From contig OZ253960.1 in assembly GCA_965267435.1 (NCBI GenBank), positions 1,922,001 through 1,986,000 of the forward strand: DNA of 64,000 nucleotides. The letters run 5' to 3'. The notes under the pieces were generated by a model. That model was not told where the DNA came from. It ran no database searches and was given only the letters and a program-made list of their open reading frames with translations. Positions 1 to 8,055 of this stretch are shown piece after piece (positions within the stretch are counted from its first letter, which is position 1; the number at the start of each line of letters is the position of its first letter). The position numbers were made by a program, and so were the translations under genes. The DNA comes from JAWPMT01 sp965267435 (GTDB taxonomy: Bacteria > Bacteroidota > Bacteroidia > Cytophagales > Cyclobacteriaceae).

Positions 1-2824
1 CAACACCCTGATTGTATTCGTAGTGCTTCTGTATCTGCAACTGTCCCGATGTATCATAGAATTGGCACTTCCCATCTTTCTTGCCGTCGCGATACTCACA
101 AACTGACTCTAGTTGGCCGTTCTCGTAATAGAACTTCACATCTCCCTGCAGTTGGCCCTCAACGTCATAGGTGTATTCGGCCTCCAGGTCACCGCCCTCA
201 AAATAGTACTTCCATTCACCAAAACGGTTGCCGTTGAGATATCGACCCTCCGTCAGCACGGTGCCGTTCCTGGCATAACGAACAAATCGCTTGGACTCAC
301 CATTCTCCACCTCATACACAGACTGTTTCTCCCCCGATCTATAGTAAAAGACTGCATCGGCTACGTCGTCGCCGCACTGCCGTGACACACTGTATCGTGA
401 CTCACCGGAAGTATATGGAAGCTCCAACGTACCTGACCCTTTGGGCAGATCTACCTCGTAGTATTTTTCCCCAAGCGAATCAAACACCTGGACTGCGACC
501 ACTGCGCCATCCTCGTAGACGTCTGTCCTCATCAGGTAGCCCTCAGGAGAATAGTAGCTGTAGGGGCCCTGAAGTACTGCATCAAAATAGTATCCAGATG
601 CTTTCAGTGAGCCGTCCACATAGTACTCACGCCATTGTTGCTCGATATTGTTATCGATAGCCCAGCCCTCCCTGGACGCATTGCCGTTTGGATAGAAGCG
701 GCGATAATAGCCGTCCATATCGCCCTCATCGTACGTCGCTGAGAGCTCGAGAAAACCCTGATCTGTGTATTGTTTTAGGGGCCCGTGCCAATAGTCGTTC
801 TTCATCGTTCCTTCCTGATAGACCTTGCCATTGCGATGGTAAGACACACCGACACCATTCATCAATCCAGCACTGAGATTCGTCTCGGTCAATTTTTCCC
901 CGGAAGCGTAATAGGATATGTAGGACATATTCCCCTCAGGGTTGGATGCTTCTGAAAGAACATTCCCGGCTTTGTCAAAGAACTTATAGCCTACCAGCAT
1001 CCCCTCGTCGAAATTCCGCTCTGAGTGCTTCAGACCGTCTCTGTCGTACCAAACGGCTAGGTCGTGAAGCTCACCCTCCTCATTGTACAATTCGGTGCGC
1101 ATTGTCTGCATGTTGCTATAGAAGTATTGCCACTCACCGGCACTTTGGTCCTGCACAAATTCTCCACGGCTTCTTACTTCGCCGTTGGGATAATAGAACT
1201 CCCAGTATCCTGTCGCGAGACCCGCAGAATACTGACCTTTCTCGCGCAGCGTTCCATCGGCATAATACCGGAAATAGGGGCCCTCTTTTTGATCTGCCTC
1301 ATAGGTGGTGAGCTCCTCCACCGCGCCGGTCTTAAAGTAATTGATATACTCCCCCACAAGGTCCCCGCCACTCACTTGATACTCTGCCTTGACCTGTCCA
1401 GTCTTGAAGAAAATCTTACCATCACCCTGTTCCTCGCCATCATCATAGGGATAGGCTTCAGAAATTGTCCCGCAGGCATCATACCAATTGTAAGCCCCCT
1501 GGATCTTCCCGTCCCTGTAGGTGCCCTGGCTCCGAAGATTTCCTTTTTCATCATAGTAGTAAGCCTGTCCTGACAGCTCCCCGTTGTTGTCGTAATGACG
1601 TCGGCTTTGGAGTATACCCTTGTCGGAATAGTACTCCCACCATCCTATGACCTTACCCAGTCCATTGTACCATCCCCGCGCCTGGAGGCGACCATTCTCG
1701 TGATAGAACTCATAGGGACCGATATTTTCTCCGTCGTCATTTTCCAAGCCAATCGCCTGCACCTCTCCTCCGGAGAAAAACCAGTGTGAAAATTGTCGGG
1801 TACTATCTAGCAGGGTTCGCTCATTCACCAATTTGTTCTCAGAGAGCAAATTGTTTGTGATGTCTATCCACGCATCTTGTTCTTTCTCGTGCTTATCAAT
1901 CCAATCAGTGACTCCCTCATTGCCACTGGAGTACAGCATAAAATAGACAAAGTCCGTGGTGAGGTCGTTATTCGCGATCCTTTCAAGATAGGGCACATAG
2001 AAATCCATCCAAAAGTCTTCCATGCCGGCCACGTACTTCAATTTATTGATCAACAGTTCGCTTTGTTGGGCCGCGGGTGCCTCAAAATCAATCCCTGATT
2101 TATATCGATCGTCAAAGGCCGCCTTGGACCTCAAAAGATTGTCATACTGGTCAAAACAACCATTGTCTATATCCAATGTCAGACTTCCTTCTTCCCGCAA
2201 AGACTCGTTCATGAGGGAATTGAGGCGGACAAGCGCCCAATTCTGGTCGGGCTCCAGCGCGAGATACGTCAAATATGAAAGAGCCGCCTTGGTACGAAAT
2301 TTTGTCCTTGACATAATATTCCCCAGCATCTGATGACTGCGCGAGTAGAATGGCTTGATCAGTGCCACCTGTTGGAAGTAGTCGATAGCCTCCATATAGC
2401 GCCCCATGCGGTAGTAGGCATAGCCAGCATTGAATAGCAAGTAGTAGTTGTAAGGGAAAAACTCGAGACCTCGTCTGTATACTGCCAATCCGTCCTCCAG
2501 CTGGTCACCCTGGAGCAAGGCATTGCCTGATGCGATATAGAAGTCTGCAGAAAGGTCGGTACGGCTGTCGATCAATCTCACTCCCAGATCAATCGCCTGA
2601 GCTAACTGGTCATTGGCGGTGAAGACTGTGAGCAATTGTTCCTGAGCAAGAAGATAGTTGCTATCATAAGGGCTTACCTCCTGCAGTAGCGCTACTGCTG
2701 AATCATACTCCTCCCGATCGTATAGCCCCGAAACCTCTTCCAACACCCGGTTGGAGTCAATCAATGGCAATGTGTCCTGTGGCGGAGAGTATGTGGAAAA
2801 TAAGCACAGAAGGATCTTTAGCAT
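1..2824 (-). CDS. TPR/MORN-repeat protein, exported, 3' end outside window
   Basis: An open frame of 941 codons runs from the ATG at 2824 to the left edge without a stop, so the gene is partial. The N-terminus (MLKILLCLFSTYS) resembles a short signal peptide. Residues about 20-220 are helical with TPR-like signatures (AGYAYYRMGRYMEAIDYFQQ and similar), then a less distinctive stretch follows. From about residue 340 to the edge the sequence is a long series of repeats of the form G-x-(W/Y)-x-(Y/F)-(Y/F)-x-x-G-x-(L/V), roughly 23 residues each, which is the MORN_2/YwqK type. Such repeats form extended beta sheets and usually mediate surface or membrane interactions; no catalytic domain is visible. 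It lies downstream of the sugar dehydrogenase on the same strand with a 127-bp gap. The function is unknown. Confidence 0.8.
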   Translation of the reverse strand, partial: MLKILLCLFSTYSPPQDTLPLIDSNRVLEEVSGLYDREEYDSAVALLQEVSPYDSNYLLAQEQLLTVFTANDQLAQAIDLGVRLIDSRTDLSADFYIASGNALLQGDQLEDGLAVYRRGLEFFPYNYYLLFNAGYAYYRMGRYMEAIDYFQQVALIKPFYSRSHQMLGNIMSRTKFRTKAALSYLTYLALEPDQNWALVRLNSLMNESLREEGSLTLDIDNGCFDQYDNLLRSKAAFDDRYKSGIDFEAPAAQQSELLINKLKYVAGMEDFWMDFYVPYLERIANNDLTTDFVYFMLYSSGNEGVTDWIDKHEKEQDAWIDITNNLLSENKLVNERTLLDSTRQFSHWFFSGGEVQAIGLENDDGENIGPYEFYHENGRLQARGWYNGLGKVIGWWEYYSDKGILQSRRHYDNNGELSGQAYYYDEKGNLRSQGTYRDGKIQGAYNWYDACGTISEAYPYDDGEEQGDGKIFFKTGQVKAEYQVSGGDLVGEYINYFKTGAVEELTTYEADQKEGPYFRYYADGTLREKGQYSAGLATGYWEFYYPNGEVRSRGEFVQDQSAGEWQYFYSNMQTMRTELYNEEGELHDLAVWYDRDGLKHSERNFDEGMLVGYKFFDKAGNVLSEASNPEGNMSYISYYASGEKLTETNLSAGLMNGVGVSYHRNGKVYQEGTMKNDYWHGPLKQYTDQGFLELSATYDEGDMDGYYRRFYPNGNASREGWAIDNNIEQQWREYYVDGSLKASGYYFDAVLQGPYSYYSPEGYLMRTDVYEDGAVVAVQVFDSLGEKYYEVDLPKGSGTLELPYTSGESRYSVSRQCGDDVADAVFYYRSGEKQSVYEVENGESKRFVRYARNGTVLTEGRYLNGNRFGEWKYYFEGGDLEAEYTYDVEGQLQGDVKFYYENGQLESVCEYRDGKKDGKCQFYDTSGQLQIQKHYEYNQGV

Positions 2825-2876
2825 ATATGACCGTACACTAAGGAATGAAGTTGTCTTGTCCTACAAGTTTATAAAA

Positions 2877-2892
2877 ACTGATATAAATCAGT
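2877..2892 (-). terminator. weak hairpin followed by T-run after the sugar dehydrogenase
   Basis: ACTGAT and ATCAGT form a 6-bp AT-rich stem with a 4-nt loop. Read on the minus strand it is followed by TTTTTAT. It sits about 60 bp past the stop of the gene at 2952-4064. The stem is weak, so this is only a candidate. Confidence 0.3.
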
Positions 2893-2951
2893 AAGTAACA
2901 CCTACCGTTTCGTAAGAAAATCGTCGTGAGAGTGTATCAGACGAACTAAAA

Positions 2952-4064
2952 CTAGTTCATTGTCAGTCGAAAGACCCCTTTTCCTTCAATGCCTACATAC
3001 AAATATCCATCTGGACCCTGCTCAACACTTCTCACCCGACCTATGCCCTCAGCGATCTTTTCCTGGGAAACGATTTGATCCCCATCAACATCCGCACGGA
3101 CGAGGTACAAGAACTTCAAAGACCCCAGAATCAGGTCTCCCTCCCATCCCGGATACTTGTCACCAGTCACAAAGGTCATCCCACAGGGTGCTATGCTAGG
3201 GACGTAATAGGCCACCGGCTGCTCCATTCCTGGTTTGGCAGTTCCTTCAGCGAATACCGTACCGCTATAGTTGATACCGTAGCTAATGACCGGCCACCCA
3301 TAGTTCTTTCCCGGTTCGATCAAGTTGATCTCATCACCGCCCTGTGGCCCATGCTCATGCTCCCAGATCTTTCCGGAATTGGGGTCCATGGCCAACCCCT
3401 GTGGGTTGCGATGGCCATACGAATAGATCGCTTCTTTCACCCCGGCGCGACCAACAAACGGGTTGGAGTCTGGGATCGATCCATCATCATGGATGCGATA
3501 GACCTTTCCATTGTCCCTGGAGAGATTCTGAGGGTTGACATCGCGACTGCCTCGATCGCCGACTGAGAAATATAAATAGCCCTCTCTGTCAAACTCCAGT
3601 CGACTGCCAAAATGCTGGCCCTTGGTTGTATTGGGCGTGGCCTTATACAGGATTTTTTGTTGGGTCAATCGACCGTTCTCAAAAGTAAATCGAGCGATGG
3701 TCGTATTCCCGCCTTCGCTACCTCCAGGGCCACTGGAGTACGACAGGTAGATCCAGCGGTTATCTTCAAAGTCGGGATGCAGTTCGATATCCATCAGTCC
3801 ACCCTGACCACGTACATAGATATCCGGAAGCCCCTCGACCTTTTCCTTCACTAGTTTCCCTTCCCGAACCACACGTAGTTCGCCCTTTTTGTCCGTAACG
3901 AGCATATCTCCATTAGGCAGCCAGGTCATTCCCCAGGGATTCTGTATGCCCCCTGTAATTTTCTCATAGGAAACGCTTTTGTTGTTCCGTCGAAGGTCTG
4001 CAGGTTGAGCAAACGCTGCTACACCCAGAAAGGTGCATAGTGCCAGGGTGAAGGTTCTGATCAT
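2952..4064 (-). CDS. PQQ-dependent sugar dehydrogenase (GSDH/YliI family), exported
   Basis: 370 residues with a signal peptide (MIRTFTLALCTFLGVAAFAQ). The body is a six-bladed beta propeller of the soluble aldose sugar dehydrogenase type. Family motifs include NPWGMTWLPNGDMLVTDK at the first blade, GGLMDIELHPDF, the active-site stretch GQHFGSRLEFD, and YGHRNPQGLAMDP-SGKIWEHEHGPQGGDEIN, which carries typical PQQ and calcium contacts. The length matches the E. coli YliI class. The enzyme should oxidise aldoses in the periplasm using PQQ and pass electrons to the respiratory chain. No PQQ synthesis genes are nearby, so the cofactor may come from elsewhere in the genome or from outside. A second GSDH domain occurs in the fusion protein at 32865-36236. 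Confidence 0.88.
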   Translation of the reverse strand: MIRTFTLALCTFLGVAAFAQPADLRRNNKSVSYEKITGGIQNPWGMTWLPNGDMLVTDKKGELRVVREGKLVKEKVEGLPDIYVRGQGGLMDIELHPDFEDNRWIYLSYSSGPGGSEGGNTTIARFTFENGRLTQQKILYKATPNTTKGQHFGSRLEFDREGYLYFSVGDRGSRDVNPQNLSRDNGKVYRIHDDGSIPDSNPFVGRAGVKEAIYSYGHRNPQGLAMDPNSGKIWEHEHGPQGGDEINLIEPGKNYGWPVISYGINYSGTVFAEGTAKPGMEQPVAYYVPSIAPCGMTFVTGDKYPGWEGDLILGSLKFLYLVRADVDGDQIVSQEKIAEGIGRVRSVEQGPDGYLYVGIEGKGVFRLTMN

Positions 4065-4143
4065 GGGTTACAATTTGTGTAATTCGTCTCGAATTAAGCC
4101 TGAATCATGCGATAGAGATCGTGATGAAGGCATAAAGCTCAAA

Positions 4144-4217
4144 GAAAGAGACAGTTATGTTGAGAAGGCATAGCACCGCTATGGTGATTCAACAAGTTTA
4201 TGGTAACTGTCTATTTC
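4144..4217. repeat. three-tier nested inverted repeat (intergenic, 74 bp)
   Basis: Three pairs of arms are nested about one centre. The outer pair is 4144-4157 and 4204-4217 (14 bp, one mismatch). The middle pair is TGTTGA at 4158-4163 and TCAACA at 4189-4194. The inner pair is CATAGC at 4069+100 (4169-4174) and GCTATG at 4178-4183 with a 3-nt loop. It lies alone in the 261-bp gap between the divergent genes at 2952-4064 and 4326-4916. There is no T-run on either side, so it is not a simple terminator. A structured RNA, a cruciform, or a remnant of a small mobile palindrome are all possible. Confidence 0.6.
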
Positions 4218-4325
4218 AAAGAGATTTATGAATGGAATAGATCTTCTATTGCATGTTTCAGGTTAAATGAACGGTAAACTGGATCAAAGTGTGATCAAAA
4301 GTAAAATTGCGGTGTTATTTGAGGA

Positions 4326-4916
4326 ATGAACGGCATATTCACCAGAGAGGACCTGCCCAGGATGAACTTTGAACACCCTATCGCAAGACATCGAATACTG
4401 CTGACAGGTGGCCCGGGATTCGGTATTACTACGACCGTCCAGCATCTGGCCGCCAGAGGCTACACTACCATTAAGGAAGCTGCAAGGTTCGTCATCCAAA
4501 GGGAGATGACAGCAGGCGATTCGGAGGTCCTGCCCTGGAAAAACAGAGAAGCCTTCGATAACGCGATCGCCGAGGTGAAAGTGGCAGACTATCTGGCGGC
4601 ACCGCAAGACCAGGTCGTATTCTTCGATCGTGGCCTGCCCGATTTCGTGGGTTGGAGTCGCTACTATGACAAAGATTACGAGCGATTCATTCCCATGATG
4701 GAGTCTTACCCGTACCACCAGGTCGTATTCTTCACGGTCCCATGGGAGGAGATCTACGAGCAAAATGACGAGCGCCCGCTGACTTTCGAACAAGCCTCGG
4801 AAGTCCACCACATCCTGGTCTCAGCCTATCAGGAGTTGGGATTTGACATCCACTTCATGAGAAAGGTGGGTCCTGAGGACCGGGCAAATGACATCCTCTC
4901 AGCTCTGGAATTGTAG
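4326..4916 (+). CDS. predicted ATPase, AAA_28-like, with altered Walker A
   Basis: 196 residues resembling the small predicted ATPases of COG3911 (AAA_28). The P-loop region near residue 30 reads LLTGGPGFGITTTVQHLAARGY. Position and context match the family, but the Walker A lysine (GSGKTT in relatives) is replaced by isoleucine (GFGITT), so normal ATP binding is doubtful. A Walker B-like strand VVFFDRGLPD follows near residue 100, and a second strand HQVVFFTVPWEEIYEQNDERP matches the family. The ATG at 4326 follows GAGG; an in-frame ATG at 4362 is an alternative. Read-through into the downstream operon is possible, but that operon has its own promoter. The cellular role is not known. Confidence 0.75.
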   Translation: MNGIFTREDLPRMNFEHPIARHRILLTGGPGFGITTTVQHLAARGYTTIKEAARFVIQREMTAGDSEVLPWKNREAFDNAIAEVKVADYLAAPQDQVVFFDRGLPDFVGWSRYYDKDYERFIPMMESYPYHQVVFFTVPWEEIYEQNDERPLTFEQASEVHHILVSAYQELGFDIHFMRKVGPEDRANDILSALEL

Positions 4917-4939
4917 TCTCCAAAAATTCATTGAGATTT

Positions 4940-4957
4940 AACTTGTATATACAAGTT
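4940..4957. promoter_or_regulatory. 18-bp perfect palindrome, likely GntR-family operator
   Basis: AACTTGTATATACAAGTT is a perfect palindrome 40 bp upstream of the isomerase start. Its TTGTATATACAA core resembles known sites of HutC-subfamily GntR regulators such as TreR. A HutC/UTRA regulator is encoded in the operon it precedes. It overlaps the -33 box of the promoter at 4942-4971, as expected for a repressor site. Confidence 0.72.
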
Positions 4958-4971
4958 TTTCGGTACCTTCG
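4942..4971 (+). promoter_or_regulatory. Bacteroidota-type promoter of the isomerase/gntR/deoC operon
   Basis: CTTG at 4942-4945, an 18-nt spacer, then TACCTTCG at 4964-4971. This fits the Bacteroidota primary promoter (TTTG, about 19 nt, TAnnTTTG) with one mismatch in each box. Transcription should start near 4977, about 20 nt before the ATG at 4998. The -33 box is inside the palindromic operator. Confidence 0.6.
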
Positions 4972-4997
4972 TCAGGAACTCAAACCTGAAGAATACC

Positions 4998-5915
4998 ATG
5001 CTCGATCTTGGATATGTCACTGCCATACAAGCCGCCTATTCACTAGAAGAAGTTGTCAATTTTGCCTCGGAACACCGCTTTAAATGCCTCGAGGTGATGT
5101 GTTGGCCCAAAGGCAAGGCCGAACGCCGCTATGCGGGAGTCACGCACATCGACGTCGCCAATCTGGATGACGTAATGGTCAAGCATATCAAGCACTTGCA
5201 ACGTGAGAAGGATGTCTACATCTCCGGATTAGGATATTACCCTAATCCGCTGGAAGGAGGTGACCAGGACGAGATATACATTCAACATATCAAGGACGTG
5301 ATTGGCGCTGCCGCCAAGCTGGACATTCCGGTGGTCAATACATTTATTGGCCGCGAGCCCAGCCAGTCGATGGAATGGAACCTGGACCGCTTTCGGGAGG
5401 TGTGGCCAGAGATTGTGAAGGTCGCCGAGCAGCACGACGTGAAGATAGGCATCGAGAACTGCCCCATGCTTTTCACGAACGACGAGTGGCCCGGCGGGAA
5501 AAACCTTGCCATCAGTCCGGCCATATGGGACATCATGTTTGATGCCATCCCGAGCGATCATTTCGGCCTCAACTACGACCCCTCCCACCTCGTCTGGATG
5601 CAAATGGATGAGGTGCAGCCCATCTATGATTACAAAGACAAGCTCCACCATATTCACCTGAAGGACGTCAAAGTATACAAAGACAAGCTGAACCGTCATG
5701 GCATTTTGGCGTACCCACTGGACTTCCATTCGCCGAAGATCCCCGGTCTGGGCGACGTCAACTGGCGAGGATTCTTTTCTGCGCTGACCTCAGTGGGGTA
5801 CAAGGGTCCGGTCTGTATTGAGGTGGAGGACAAGGCGTACGAGAAAACCCCGGAGGACATTGCAGCAGCCATCCTTACAAGCCGCAACTACCTCAGCCAA
5901 TTCCTGGTTTTGTGA
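4998..5915 (+). CDS. sugar phosphate isomerase/epimerase (xylose isomerase-like TIM barrel)
   Basis: 305 residues of the AP_endonuc_2/IolE-type TIM barrel family. Likely metal-binding positions are visible: Glu in KIGIENCPM, Asp and His in NYDPSHLVW, the HIHLKD motif, and the C-terminal Glu in GPVCIEVEDK. These enzymes isomerise or epimerise keto/aldo sugars using a divalent metal. The exact substrate cannot be read from the sequence. It is the first gene of an operon with a GntR regulator and deoxyribose-phosphate aldolase, so a role in deoxysugar or other sugar catabolism is inferred. Its stop overlaps the GTG start of the next gene by 4 bp. Confidence 0.85.
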   Translation: MLDLGYVTAIQAAYSLEEVVNFASEHRFKCLEVMCWPKGKAERRYAGVTHIDVANLDDVMVKHIKHLQREKDVYISGLGYYPNPLEGGDQDEIYIQHIKDVIGAAAKLDIPVVNTFIGREPSQSMEWNLDRFREVWPEIVKVAEQHDVKIGIENCPMLFTNDEWPGGKNLAISPAIWDIMFDAIPSDHFGLNYDPSHLVWMQMDEVQPIYDYKDKLHHIHLKDVKVYKDKLNRHGILAYPLDFHSPKIPGLGDVNWRGFFSALTSVGYKGPVCIEVEDKAYEKTPEDIAAAILTSRNYLSQFLVL

Positions 5916-6628
5916 GTCACCCCACGCCCGCCTACCGGAAGCTCCACCAACGACTGAGGGATCAAATCCTCGGAGGCGAATATGAGATCGGAGGACTGCT
6001 GCCATCTGAAAACGAACTCAGTCGTGAGCACAGCATCAATCGCATGACGGTCAGACAGGCGCTCAACGAACTCGTGCACGAAGGGCTTATTGAAAAAAGG
6101 GCTGGCAAGGGTAGTATTGTCACTGCCACACGCAAGACACTGGGCCTGTTGTCTTTCAAAGGATTTTCTGAGGTCACGGACGCCAGCGAGATGGAAGCCA
6201 CCACCATGGACCTGGAGCCCGCCACGATTGGGGTATGGCCCTCGCCTTTCTTTTACACCCTCACTGATGCTGAGCAGAAAGTGGGGTGCATTGAACTCAA
6301 ACGCTTGCGAAGCGTGCATGAGCACCCTGTCATGGTGGAGCATACCTTCATCCCGAACCTGGACCTGCCGGGGCTGGTATCCGGCTTACAACAAAACGGC
6401 TCCTTATTTGGCTTCCTGCAGAGCACCTTCAAGGTAGAAGTGCAGACGCTGGAGCAGGATATTCAGGCCATTGGTGCACCCAATGGCCACGCTGCACACC
6501 TGCAGATCGAGCCCCATCAGCCGATCCTGCATATCTATCGAAAATACGGCACTAGCAAAAAGGGACTCTATATCTACAGCTCCCTGTATTGCAACACGCA
6601 GAAATTCACTATTGGTAACACCTTCTAA
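5912..6628 (+). CDS. GntR-family regulator, HutC/UTRA subfamily
   Basis: 238 residues. The N-terminal winged helix (about 5-75) has the GntR signature (LPSENELSREHSINRMTVRQ, then ALNELVHEGLIEKRAGKGS). The remainder is a UTRA effector-binding domain that commonly senses sugars or sugar phosphates. The start is GTG and overlaps the previous stop (GTGA), which indicates translational coupling. The regulator is probably autoregulatory, acting at the palindrome at 4940-4957 and responding to a substrate or intermediate of its own operon; that link is inferred from position and operator type. Confidence 0.9.
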   Translation: MSHPTPAYRKLHQRLRDQILGGEYEIGGLLPSENELSREHSINRMTVRQALNELVHEGLIEKRAGKGSIVTATRKTLGLLSFKGFSEVTDASEMEATTMDLEPATIGVWPSPFFYTLTDAEQKVGCIELKRLRSVHEHPVMVEHTFIPNLDLPGLVSGLQQNGSLFGFLQSTFKVEVQTLEQDIQAIGAPNGHAAHLQIEPHQPILHIYRKYGTSKKGLYIYSSLYCNTQKFTIGNTF

Positions 6629-6642
6629 ACTCACTATACAAC

Positions 6643-7398
6643 ATGAACGAAGTACAGGCACTCGCCAAAATGATCGACCACTCGCTTTTGCATCCCACCA
6701 TGACGGATGAAGACTTACTAAAGGGCTGCGCAATTGCCAAAGCTTACGACACGGCCTCAGTTTGTATCAAGCCTTACGCTGTTGAATTGGCGGTGAAGGA
6801 GCTGCAGGGTTCGGATGTAGCCGTGGGTTCAGTCGTCGGTTTTCCTCATGGCAGCTCGGATACACCCACCAAGATAACAGAGACAGTGGGTGTCCTTGAT
6901 GCTGGGGCCACCGAAGTCGATATGGTCATCAACATTGGCAAGTTGCTAAGCGGTCATTGGGCATATATCGCCGATGAGATAGACGGAGTATCAGTCGCAA
7001 CAAAACAATACGGTGCTCTTCTGAAAGTCATCTTCGAAAACGACTTTATCGCTGACGATGCCACGAAGATCAAACTCTGTGAAATATGCACAGAACTGGG
7101 TGTGGATTTCGTCAAGACCTCAACAGGCTACGGCTTTGTGAAAGGTGCAGATGGCACGTATTCGTATAAGGGGGCGACTCTCGAGGACCTAAGATTGATG
7201 AGGAAACACTCCGGACCAGGTGTCCAGGTCAAAGCAGCTGGCGGCATCCGCACCCTTGAAGACATGCTGGAAGTAAAAGCCTTAGGAGTTACACGGGTCG
7301 GTGCAACAGCAACTGTTGCCATCCTGGAAGGCGCGAAAAAGAAATATGGCATGGCAGCAGGAGACCCCGTGGATGACGCCACACCCGACGGGTACTGA
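6643..7398 (+). CDS. deoC: deoxyribose-phosphate aldolase
   Basis: 251 residues, full length for DeoC. It splits 2-deoxy-D-ribose 5-phosphate into glyceraldehyde 3-phosphate and acetaldehyde. Hallmarks present: MIDHSLLHPTMTDED near the N-terminus, GATEVDMVINIG, the Schiff-base lysine in DFVKTSTGYG, and the second lysine in VQVKAAGGIRT. It lies 14 bp after the GntR gene, and its stop overlaps the ATG of a 55-codon ORF (ATGA). No other deoxynucleoside genes (deoA, deoB, deoD) are in the window. The pairing with a sugar isomerase may point to a deoxysugar route rather than nucleoside salvage. Confidence 0.95.
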   Translation: MNEVQALAKMIDHSLLHPTMTDEDLLKGCAIAKAYDTASVCIKPYAVELAVKELQGSDVAVGSVVGFPHGSSDTPTKITETVGVLDAGATEVDMVINIGKLLSGHWAYIADEIDGVSVATKQYGALLKVIFENDFIADDATKIKLCEICTELGVDFVKTSTGYGFVKGADGTYSYKGATLEDLRLMRKHSGPGVQVKAAGGIRTLEDMLEVKALGVTRVGATATVAILEGAKKKYGMAAGDPVDDATPDGY

Positions 7399-7565
7399 TG
7401 TCGGCAAGAAATCTGATTGACGCTGTCCTGGGCGGGATCGACGATTGGGAAGTTCGCGACTCGGCCATCACAGGTGTAGATGGCTATATCGATAAGATCC
7501 AAAGGGCCGTCCAATCTCAAGGGGTCGGAGGTCTCAAAGAGTTTCTTATTCAAATGAAGGTATAG
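7398..7565 (+). CDS. small protein of 55 residues, translationally coupled to deoC
   Basis: An ATG at 7398 overlaps the deoC stop as ATGA and opens a 55-codon frame ending TAG at 7563-7565. The product starts MSARNLIDAVLGGIDDWEV and ends KEFLIQMKV. It is soluble, mildly acidic, with no signal peptide or membrane segment. Coupling and operon position argue that it is real, but no family was recognised. It ends 14 bp before the convergent rraB-like gene. It could be a small accessory subunit of the operon enzymes or a degraded remnant of a larger gene. Confidence 0.5.
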   Translation: MSARNLIDAVLGGIDDWEVRDSAITGVDGYIDKIQRAVQSQGVGGLKEFLIQMKV

Positions 7566-7579
7566 TCTGCGTCTGATGC

Positions 7580-7912
7580 TCAGTCTACGATGGTCCCCCA
7601 GCCGTCGAATTTGCTATTGCACTGCGATGCCATTTCTGTCATTTGCGTAGACCACTTCTCGATTCGATCCTCTTGCAGATCCATAGGAGGCGTCCATCCA
7701 TTGACCAAATAGGTAGAAACTGACGAATCACTGGGCGTGACGTGTACTTCATAATCGAGAGACCGCAGGTTATTGGCTAGAATGTGCGCCCACTCAATCT
7801 GTCGGGAGTAGAAGAAGAACTCCACTTTGTGGTCATGATCACCGGTGCTCAGCTGATCAATGAGCTGGAGCAAACGAGCGACCTTTTTATTAGGTTGGTT
7901 AGTGTTTTCCAT
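7580..7912 (-). CDS. RraB-like protein (regulator of RNase E family fold)
   Basis: 110 residues. The C-terminal KFDGWGTIVD matches the conserved end of RraB/DUF1260 proteins, and the arrangement HKVEFFFYSRQIEWAHILANN-(16)-VHVTPSD agrees with their beta-alpha-beta fold. RraB in gamma-proteobacteria binds and inhibits RNase E. Bacteroidota have a distantly related RNase E/G-type enzyme, so the target here is uncertain. The start lies in AACAAACC-ATGGAAAAC, similar to the sequence complementary to the small-RNA-like array at 40.8-42.9 kb. The gene is monocistronic and convergent with the operon on its left. Confidence 0.6.
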   Translation of the reverse strand: MENTNQPNKKVARLLQLIDQLSTGDHDHKVEFFFYSRQIEWAHILANNLRSLDYEVHVTPSDSSVSTYLVNGWTPPMDLQEDRIEKWSTQMTEMASQCNSKFDGWGTIVD

Positions 7913-8055
7913 GGTTTGTTAGTCGTTCAATAGCATAATTTCGACAATTCCCTTGTGAAAAGCTAATTTACACCGCACTAAGTATGCGCCATCACTGCTT
8001 AATCTTTTCGCCCTGAATTCCTATCTTTAGAAAAGTTAGCATTCTACTACCCATC

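Noticed and set aside
4284..4811. 175-codon minus-strand frame opposite the ATPase
   Set aside because: The plus-strand product has recognisable ATPase motifs; this one has none.
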